DNA of 37,350 nt, from positions 1 to 37,350 of the forward strand of contig CAYGJC010000019.1 of assembly GCA_964350245.1 (NCBI GenBank). Direction: 5' to 3'. The notes beneath the pieces are model-generated. The model did not search any database and was not told where the DNA came from. It worked only from the letters and a program-made list of their open reading frames with translations. Made by a program: the position numbers and the translations under genes. The DNA comes from JAJACP01 sp964350245 (GTDB lineage Bacteria > Chlamydiota > Chlamydiia > Chlamydiales > JAAKFR01). Below, piece after piece: positions 31,998-37,350 of this stretch; the first letter of the stretch is position 1; each line of letters opens with the position of its first letter.

Positions 31998-32943
31998 ATT
32001 TGCCTCCCTCAATAGCAGCAATGCGCTTTTCTAGAGGGGGATGCGTAGCAAAGAGGTGGGACCAAAAAGAGCGGTTGCTCAGGTAAAGATGTGCATAAGC
32101 CATCCCACTCTTGGGCATGTCATGCACAGCTTCCATAGCGCCAATTTTACGCAGCGCATTCGCGATCCCTTCCGGATTACGGGTAAACTGCACAGCACAT
32201 GCATCTGCCAAATACTCGCGCTGGCGGCTCACCATTGAACGGAGAATCGCCCCTGCAAACCAGGTGATTGCTCCGGCTACAAGAAAAATCAAGGCCACCA
32301 AAGCAATGGAATTGGAGCCGCCATCACGCCGCCGCCCTCCTCCAAAAAGAAGAGAACCCTCTAATAGTCGAATGCCAAAGTAGAGCACAAACACAAAACC
32401 CATCACCATTGCAGCCAGACGCATGCTGATCTTCATGTCTGCGTTGTAAATATGACCAAATTCATGGGCAACCACTCCCTGTAGCTCGTCACGCGTGAGC
32501 GCATGGAGTGTCCCACGGGTGACCGTGATGGCTGCGTTTTCAGGTTTCATGCCGGCAGCAAATGCGTTGATCTCTTTGGCCTCAATAATGAAAACAGGCG
32601 GAACCGGTTGACCACTGGCAACTGCCATCTCCTGGACAACATTGAGTAGCTGCTGCTCATGGAAGTCGCGGGTAGTGGGAACGACCTGTTTACCCCCGAG
32701 AGATTCAGCTACGAAGCGGCCTCCCTGGGTGTTGTAGGTGAGATAGTAAAAGCCGGCAACCAAAAAAGTGACCCCTAGGAAAAGAAGCCCTAGGTAGGGC
32801 ATGGGAGGGGTATACCCTTCATGCGCGAGAAAGCGAACAGCAAACTCTATCCCAACGGCAATCGCGACTGTAAGCAGACAAAACGTACATAGGTAGATCC
32901 ACGTGCGCGACCGAGCTTTGGCTTGTGCTTCCCAAAAGTTCAT
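31978..32943 (-). CDS. htpX: Membrane zinc metalloprotease HtpX (M48B)
   Basis: HtpX degrades damaged membrane proteins. The 321-residue protein has two N-terminal membrane segments (about 14-35 and 49-69), the zinc motif VVAHEFGHIYNADM (H160, E161, H164), two further hydrophobic segments (about 176-196 and 212-236), and the third ligand E243 in REYLADACAVQFTRNPEGI. The start codon overlaps the lemA stop (ATGA), a pairing widely seen between lemA and htpX. The final codons after IEGGK are contributed by the repeat at 31908-31997, so the original end has been exchanged for YIPKST; the catalytic domain is complete. Confidence 0.93.
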   Translation of the reverse strand: MNFWEAQAKARSRTWIYLCTFCLLTVAIAVGIEFAVRFLAHEGYTPPMPYLGLLFLGVTFLVAGFYYLTYNTQGGRFVAESLGGKQVVPTTRDFHEQQLLNVVQEMAVASGQPVPPVFIIEAKEINAFAAGMKPENAAITVTRGTLHALTRDELQGVVAHEFGHIYNADMKISMRLAAMVMGFVFVLYFGIRLLEGSLLFGGGRRRDGGSNSIALVALIFLVAGAITWFAGAILRSMVSRQREYLADACAVQFTRNPEGIANALRKIGAMEAVHDMPKSGMAYAHLYLSNRSFWSHLFATHPPLEKRIAAIEGGKYIPKST

Positions 32944-33536
32944 CAGAATTGTACTTTGACAGCTTTTTTAGCTTCGCTTTGCTCAACCTCAAAAAGGTCA
33001 GACTGCTTATGTCCAAACGCAGAGGCGAAAAGGGCAGCCGGAAACTCCTGCTGGGAGGTATTGTAGAGCATGACATTGTCATTGTAAGCTTGGCGTGCAA
33101 AGGCGACCTTATTCTCCGTGGAGGTGAGCTCCTCTTGCAGCCGCTGCATATTTTCTGTGGCACGCAGCTCTGGGTAATTCTCAGAAAGGGCAAAGACATT
33201 GGCAAGCGCACCCTTCAGAGAGGTTTCAGCGCCGATGAGATCTTTCAAAGAGCCCTCAGTAGGGCCTCCACTTTTTTCTAATTGATCCCGTGCAGCCAAA
33301 GCAGAATTACGCGCTTCCACCACTTTTTGCAGCGTGCTTTGTTCATACGACATGTATGTTTTCACCGTTTCGACCAAATTGGGGATCAAATCGTAACGCC
33401 TTTGTAGTTGCACGTCAATCTGACTCCACGCATTTTTCACTTGATTGCGCAAGCGCACCAAACGGTTGTAAATGCCCACGATCCAGCCGCCGATGATTAG
33501 GGCAAGAATGATAAGAACAATCACGATCCACCACAT
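32943..33536 (-). CDS. lemA: LemA-family membrane protein
   Basis: The 197-residue protein opens with a single membrane helix (WWIVIVLIILALIIGGWIVG) followed by the LemA signature IYNRLVRLRNQVKNAWSQID, VQLQRRYDLIPNLVETVKTY and, further on, ENYPELRATENMQRLQEEL and ARQAYNDNVMLYNTSQQEFP. The rest is helical and extends from the membrane. The biochemical role of LemA is unsettled; it is often encoded with HtpX, as here by a 4-base ATGA overlap. It starts 4 bases after the DUF2063 gene stop, so it probably shares the transcript of the bufferin-like operon. Confidence 0.93.
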   Translation of the reverse strand: MWWIVIVLIILALIIGGWIVGIYNRLVRLRNQVKNAWSQIDVQLQRRYDLIPNLVETVKTYMSYEQSTLQKVVEARNSALAARDQLEKSGGPTEGSLKDLIGAETSLKGALANVFALSENYPELRATENMQRLQEELTSTENKVAFARQAYNDNVMLYNTSQQEFPAALFASAFGHKQSDLFEVEQSEAKKAVKVQF

Positions 33537-33540
33537 AGAT

Positions 33541-34374
33541 TTAAACCTCTTGAAACCATTTTAAAAATGTCCACTCACGAAACCAGAGAGGAAGGAGTTC
33601 TTCAGCCTCTTTATAGGCCTGGCCTCCCTCTTTTTCAAGTCTTTCACACGCCTCTTGTATCGTTGCTCCCTCATTAAAATAGGTAAGAAGACGGGATTCT
33701 CCAAAAGAGAGTTGTTTCCACCGTACCTCATTTATTAGACTGCGATAGAGAACAAAATAGGAGCAGCCCTCTTTCACTTCAGGAAGGGGGTTGTTTTCCC
33801 AATAAGCCACCTCCTCACTCAAAACAGTACTTCGAAAGGTAAAAAGATCACCACCCAGTTCAAAGAGCTTGACGTGCGGCTGTAGAGTCAGCTTTTTGCT
33901 TAAAATTTCTTGCTCAGAGAGGGCGCTGAAATCGACCGGCTCGGCTGCACCAATCCAGAAAGTGCGTTGGGCTGCTGCATCAATCGAGGCGACATCACAA
34001 TCGAGATCACAAAAACCTTGTTCTCTCAGCCAGTCAGGAAGTGTTTGACCCAACTGGAATAGTCCCCAATGATTAGGGGGATGGGCAGTGAGATAAGGAA
34101 CGCCCATTTCTTGGTTGAAAAAAGTATAGCCGTGTATGCGCACAAGAAGTGGAAAGTTGTCTTGTAAGCATCCGAGTAGGCGCCACCAATACTGCTGATG
34201 GTAGAGCTCGATACGCTGGTAGGGGGCCAGTGTCGGACTGGGAGCGATGTATTTTTTGGCTTCTTGCTTTACATCGGTCCCAAAAGGAGTTTTTTTGGCA
34301 ATTTTGTGATCTTCTTGTAGCGGTTGGCTGATTAGAGCGCCAAACCATTTTTGGATTTCAACCCGCTGACTCAT
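33541..34374 (-). CDS. DUF2063 protein, BufC/HvfC-like partner of the RiPP-modifying enzyme
   Basis: The ATG at 34374 overlaps the upstream stop (ATGA); an upstream in-frame start would add 17 residues and lies within that gene. The 277 residues fit the DUF2063 family: early YQRIELYHQQYWWRLLGCLQ with DNFPLL, then YLTAHPPNHWGLFQLGQ and WLREQG. Members accompany DUF692 enzymes in HvfABC, BufABC and related clusters and help present the peptide for modification. The second half contains beta-rich segments and an EGATIQEACERLEKEGG helix like a winged-helix end. Gene order precursor-DUF692-DUF2063 supports the role. Confidence 0.85.
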   Translation of the reverse strand: MSQRVEIQKWFGALISQPLQEDHKIAKKTPFGTDVKQEAKKYIAPSPTLAPYQRIELYHQQYWWRLLGCLQDNFPLLVRIHGYTFFNQEMGVPYLTAHPPNHWGLFQLGQTLPDWLREQGFCDLDCDVASIDAAAQRTFWIGAAEPVDFSALSEQEILSKKLTLQPHVKLFELGGDLFTFRSTVLSEEVAYWENNPLPEVKEGCSYFVLYRSLINEVRWKQLSFGESRLLTYFNEGATIQEACERLEKEGGQAYKEAEELLPLWFREWTFLKWFQEV

Positions 34375-35201
34375 ACGCCCACCAACTCTTTTTGAAACTC
34401 TTTGGCCCGGAGCGCCTCTTTCCATGTCTCTTCAAAACTCACAAAGTTGTCATCCCACTCTAAAAGGGTCGAGACACCTCCGGTACGGGGCCACACTTCA
34501 GCGTAGAGCTCCCACACCTCATCACGCACGGGATTGTCGTGTGTATCGAGCACATAAGCGCCGTGATCGTTGTGTCCTGCCAGATGAATTTGTAACACCC
34601 GTTCCATCGGGATAGAGTTGATGTAGTCAAGAGGGTCGAAGCCATGATTGCGACTAGACACATAAATGTTATTCACATCGAGCATCATGAAAATATCAGC
34701 CTTCTCTACAACCGCTGTGTAGAAGTCCCACTCGGGCATGGCGTCGGCATTAAAGGCGACATATGAAGAGAGATTTTCCAAAGCAAATGGAATCTCGAGG
34801 AAATCCTGCACGATGCGGGCGCGCTCAGCAACATAATCGATCACTTCCTGCGTGTAAGGGAGAGGGAGAAGGTCATGGTAGTGAGCGCCGGGGAGACGAC
34901 CCCAGCAGAGGTGGTCTGAGAGCCAAGGTGTTTGGGTGCGGCGTGTCAGTGCCTTCAGCTTTTTCAGATACTCCCAATCCAGAGCATCTGGACTTCCAAT
35001 AGCGAGATTCACACCGTGTTGGACTACCGGATACCGCTCCAGGATTTTATCGAGGTGCTCTAGGGGCTTGCCCCCCTCCACCATGTAATTTTCGCTTATG
35101 ATTTCAAACCAGTCGATAGCCGGCTTTTGAGTGTGGATTTCTTGGTAGTGAACAGGCCGTAGACCGATTCCAATACCGAGTTTTGGGAACGCATGCTTCA
35201 T
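34371..35201 (-). CDS. DUF692 multinuclear iron enzyme, BufB/HvfB-like
   Basis: The 276-residue protein is a TIM-barrel DUF692 enzyme, the family of MbnB, TglH, ChrH and BufB/HvfB that use two or three iron atoms to rearrange peptide cysteines. Likely metal ligands are all visible: H62 (VQHGVNL), H97 (LSDHLCW), E142 (LENLSS), D175 and N177 (LDVNNIY), H206 and H210 (QIHLAGH), D219 and H221 (DTHDNP), E249 (LLEWDDN). The ATG follows directly on a T-run from the hairpin at 35202-35235, without a ribosome binding site, so expression probably depends on read-through from the precursor gene. Its stop overlaps the DUF2063 start. Confidence 0.92.
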   Translation of the reverse strand: MKHAFPKLGIGIGLRPVHYQEIHTQKPAIDWFEIISENYMVEGGKPLEHLDKILERYPVVQHGVNLAIGSPDALDWEYLKKLKALTRRTQTPWLSDHLCWGRLPGAHYHDLLPLPYTQEVIDYVAERARIVQDFLEIPFALENLSSYVAFNADAMPEWDFYTAVVEKADIFMMLDVNNIYVSSRNHGFDPLDYINSIPMERVLQIHLAGHNDHGAYVLDTHDNPVRDEVWELYAEVWPRTGGVSTLLEWDDNFVSFEETWKEALRAKEFQKELVGV

Positions 35202-35235
35202 AAAAAAAAGGTGTATATCTTGAGATATACACCTT
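35202..35235 (-). terminator. Intercistronic hairpin plus T-run between precursor and modifying enzyme
   Basis: On the minus strand AAGGTGTATATCT and its exact complement (35223-35235 and 35208-35220) flank two bases, and the second arm runs into eight T (35202-35209) that end at the ATG of the DUF692 gene. This has intrinsic-terminator form. Because the downstream genes are tightly linked, partial termination that raises precursor over enzyme levels is the likely purpose. Confidence 0.8.
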
Positions 35236-35263
35236 AGAACTTTTACTTCAGCTTTGCAACAGC

Positions 35264-35737
35264 TTAGTTAGCCTTGCCGTTGGTATCCGCCGGTTTGTCA
35301 TTTTCGGCAGGCTTACCGTTTTCAGCCGCTTTTTCACCGCCGTTTTTCTGATTTTTATACTGCACTTCTACAGCTTTGTTCGGATCTTTAACAGGTGCGC
35401 CGCCTTTGCCCTTACACGAGTTACTTCCGGCACACGCGTTGTCTGCTGTTGCGCAGCCACCGAGACCTGCGCACTTATTTTTTCCGTTGCACTCTTGGTT
35501 GGCCATTTCGACTGCCATCATTTTGTGCTGCGCATCGAGCTCTTCGAATTTCTTTTTTCCTTCAGGGGAAAGGGAGGAAGAAAAGGCTTGCATATCGGCG
35601 CCCGCTTCTTCTGCCGGTGCTTTACCGTTCGCGCCGTTTTTAGCAGGCGCTTGTTTCTCATGCTGCTGACAACCACCTAAAAGAAGGCCCGCGCCCACTC
35701 CAATCACTGCCAAAGTGGCAAGATTTTGTTTTTTCAT
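35264..35737 (-). CDS. Cys-rich bufferin-like RiPP precursor with lipoprotein signal
   Basis: The 157-residue protein starts after an AAGGAGTCTGG box. The signal peptide ends in a lipobox (LLLGGC, C23), so the product is probably lipid-anchored. A helical stretch (SPEGKKKFEELDAQHKMM) leads to five spaced cysteines C83, C89, C95, C102 and C108 in ECNGKNKCAGLGGC and NACAGSNSCKGKGG. The CxGxNxCxG-type repeats resemble the BufA2 class of bufferins, whose cysteines are converted by BufB/BufC to thiooxazole-type groups that bind copper. The tail after 115 is low-complexity, rich in Asn, Gly, Lys and Glu. An N-terminal lipobox is unusual, as bufferins generally carry a cleavable Sec signal. The modification and metal are inferred from context. 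Confidence 0.75.
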   Translation of the reverse strand: MKKQNLATLAVIGVGAGLLLGGCQQHEKQAPAKNGANGKAPAEEAGADMQAFSSSLSPEGKKKFEELDAQHKMMAVEMANQECNGKNKCAGLGGCATADNACAGSNSCKGKGGAPVKDPNKAVEVQYKNQKNGGEKAAENGKPAENDKPADTNGKAN

Positions 35738-35774
35738 ATCCAGACTCCTTGTCTGCTGTTTCGCTTAAGTCCGG

Positions 35775-35803
35775 ATACTAAAAAATTTACTGATATTAGG
35801 CAA
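35775..35803 (-). promoter_or_regulatory. Candidate sigma-70-type promoter of the bufferin-like operon
   Basis: On the minus strand TTGCCT (35798-35803) and TAGTAT (35775-35780) are separated by 17 bases, a good housekeeping-type promoter. It overlaps the end of the upstream gene (stop at 35796) and lies about 37 bases before the precursor start codon. No separate metal-response site is evident. Confidence 0.5.
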
Positions 35804-37277
35804 GGGTTGCCGCTAACACTGCGTCATTTGTGGTATCAGGCTCAATCACAAGCTCTGGAGCTTCGCATCCCAATTTTTGGGCTATTAGCCAATAGGCTCC
35901 CTCGATAGAGACTTTTCGCATTTGATCAGCCTCATCTAAGGGTAACCTAAACTGATAATGGGAAAAATAAGCAGTCGCCAGGTGAGTGGTTAGAGCGACC
36001 CCCAATTGATTTTTCACAGACGGATAACGATTCCAAAAGTTTTGATCTGGTAGATTTCTAGCGGTACATCCCAGAGATTCGATTTTGCAATCGATGGGAG
36101 CATCGGCTGTAAGCACAACATGCAAGGAGTTCCAAGATTCCTCTAACCGGACCAGATCAGCAGCAAGAGGGCAGGATCTCAAATCAATCGCATATTTCCG
36201 AAGCTCGCTAAGGACATAACTTCGGATCTGTGCGAAATGCTCACCCCTTAGATTGACATCGGGATTAGGAGCAAAAAGAGCGCAGATCTCTGCTTGAAGT
36301 TGATCGGCAAAGAGGGGGGGAGGGGAAAAGGACGTTTGTAGCTCTTCTTGTAGCCCCGTTAAGACATCTGCAGGAAATGGACGAAGAGTGGGTTTTGTCA
36401 GGATGTCTCCCACAATAGCTCTGAGTTGTGTTTGCACAACTTGAGGTAAAAGAATATAAGCTAATTGAGAAACAACTTCCTGAGTCAAAATGGGCTGACA
36501 AGCCATTTGTTCCAGAGCGCTCCAAGCTTGAATCGCTGCACTTAAGTCTAGTTCAATTGTGAGAGGTTCAAGGTTGCGTGCTTTTAGCTGTAAATTATAT
36601 TGAGCAAGTGTTTCCTGAAGAAAGACCTCTATTTGACGTAGATGGTCTGGATGTGTAGCTGCTTGAATGAGAGTGTCACAATGCTCTTGAAGCTTTACTT
36701 GAGCATGATTGCGTACATGCGTGTGGGTGTACTCCATCGCTCCGAATGTGAGAGGTTGAGTTTTTGCTTGGATCGCTTCTAATTCAGAAAAAGGAGGAAC
36801 TGCTCTTGTTGGTGAGGTAGCAAAGCGCTGAGCGCGCTCTTGCTTGAGCGCCTCTAAAGGGGCGAAAGGAGGGACAGAAACAGCCTGCACTGTAGCTGGA
36901 GGAGGTGCCGACGCCGATTCAGAAGTTGCTGGGGCAGCATCCATGTCGCCAGAAAGTGTGGGGCCAACGGGGGGGGCTGTATCACCCCCTGGGGTAAAGG
37001 AAACCGCGGTCGAGCGTGCAGGTCGTTTACAGAGACTATGTAAACCAAGCGTGAGCATCAAAAGTCCACTCACTACAAGAACACTTCCTCCGGCGTGTGT
37101 CAGTGAGCCCAATGCATTGAATGCCCCCAGATTCACACCAGATGTGGCAAGAAGGGCAAGGGTTCCTCCCAAAATCGCAATAGCGCCTAAAGCAAAGGTT
37201 ATCGTATTAGCGCATTTAACAGAGAGGTTCTGTGGCGTTTGGCTATTAGTGTTACATGAATTAACAAACATAATCAT
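35796..37277 (-). CDS. Inc-like membrane protein with large cytosolic-type domain
   Basis: The 493-residue protein belongs to no family I recognise. Two hydrophobic helices (about 25-46 and 61-83) separated by a short polar loop follow a 24-residue N-terminus, the layout of chlamydial inclusion-membrane proteins. A proline- and alanine-rich linker (about 90-170, including APPPATVQAVSVPPFAP) leads to a mostly helical region of about 300 residues with several conserved-looking cysteines. A secreted protein displaying its C-terminal domain to the host is a plausible inference. The start may be M1 or M3; no clear ribosome binding site precedes either. Nothing further is recognisable between 37278 and the window end. 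Confidence 0.65.
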   Translation of the reverse strand: MIMFVNSCNTNSQTPQNLSVKCANTITFALGAIAILGGTLALLATSGVNLGAFNALGSLTHAGGSVLVVSGLLMLTLGLHSLCKRPARSTAVSFTPGGDTAPPVGPTLSGDMDAAPATSESASAPPPATVQAVSVPPFAPLEALKQERAQRFATSPTRAVPPFSELEAIQAKTQPLTFGAMEYTHTHVRNHAQVKLQEHCDTLIQAATHPDHLRQIEVFLQETLAQYNLQLKARNLEPLTIELDLSAAIQAWSALEQMACQPILTQEVVSQLAYILLPQVVQTQLRAIVGDILTKPTLRPFPADVLTGLQEELQTSFSPPPLFADQLQAEICALFAPNPDVNLRGEHFAQIRSYVLSELRKYAIDLRSCPLAADLVRLEESWNSLHVVLTADAPIDCKIESLGCTARNLPDQNFWNRYPSVKNQLGVALTTHLATAYFSHYQFRLPLDEADQMRKVSIEGAYWLIAQKLGCEAPELVIEPDTTNDAVLAATLA

Positions 37278-37350
37278 TCTAAATCAATTTTAGTTGACTA
37301 TTGTACAAAATTAGAGGTTTTATTTCTCTAGTGAAAAAAAAGAGTATTCG

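Overview
The window looks like chromosomal DNA of an environmental, Parachlamydia-like member of the Chlamydiota. Two blocks keep gene order familiar from chlamydial genomes: a SWIM/SNF2 helicase, mreB, GTP-dependent PEP carboxykinase, a metallo-beta-lactamase-fold protein and a MOMP/PorB-like porin (1583-9740), and fliF-fliH-like-fliI-fliJ-like-UDP-sugar pyrophosphorylase-gpsA (22066-27895). Several two-helix membrane proteins resemble inclusion-membrane (Inc) proteins. Gamma-glutamyltransferase, threonine synthase and mobile-type ATPase genes suggest an amoeba-associated rather than a reduced pathogenic relative. Species assignment is inference.

Layout. 1-219 is the tail of an HslV/proteasome-like Ntn hydrolase, followed by an Inc-like protein and an SRPBCC protein. 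1583-9740 is the conserved core run. 9741-14014 is an accessory region: remnants of a tandem duplication, an orphan XRE regulator beside a broken RelE-like toxin, a run of three small paralogues ending in a 491-residue protein with a possible permuted papain-like active site, a 100-N assembly gap, and an Inc-like gene interrupted by an in-frame TGA. 14114-15703 is a P-loop ATPase/PD-(D/E)XK gene with paired palindromes at its start. 15724-20337 holds two translationally coupled PAP2-family exported proteins (one lacking catalytic residues), gamma-glutamyltransferase and a DUF3800 protein. 20344-22005 encodes a GT4 glycosyltransferase and a glycine-rich membrane protein. 22066-29142 is the flagellar-type export block plus UDP-sugar pyrophosphorylase, gpsA and thrC. 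29143-31997 carries two more ATPase/nuclease genes with palindromes. 31978-35803 (minus strand) is a bufferin-like operon: a Cys-rich lipoprotein precursor, a DUF692 iron enzyme and a DUF2063 partner, running directly into lemA and htpX. An Inc-like protein closes the window.

The two most interesting systems are these. First, three AAA ATPase genes with C-terminal PD-(D/E)XK-like motifs each have palindromic DNA just upstream; two of them have tandem palindromes of unrelated sequence but nearly the same period (54 and 55 bp), and the third palindrome-flanked gene sits between 90-bp direct repeats that also recode the C-termini of two neighbouring genes. Second, the bufABC-like RiPP operon has a lipoprotein precursor and an intercistronic terminator abutting the modifying enzyme's start codon. 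Also notable are a FliG-middle-domain-like tail on FliF and a decayed tandem duplication around the porin gene.
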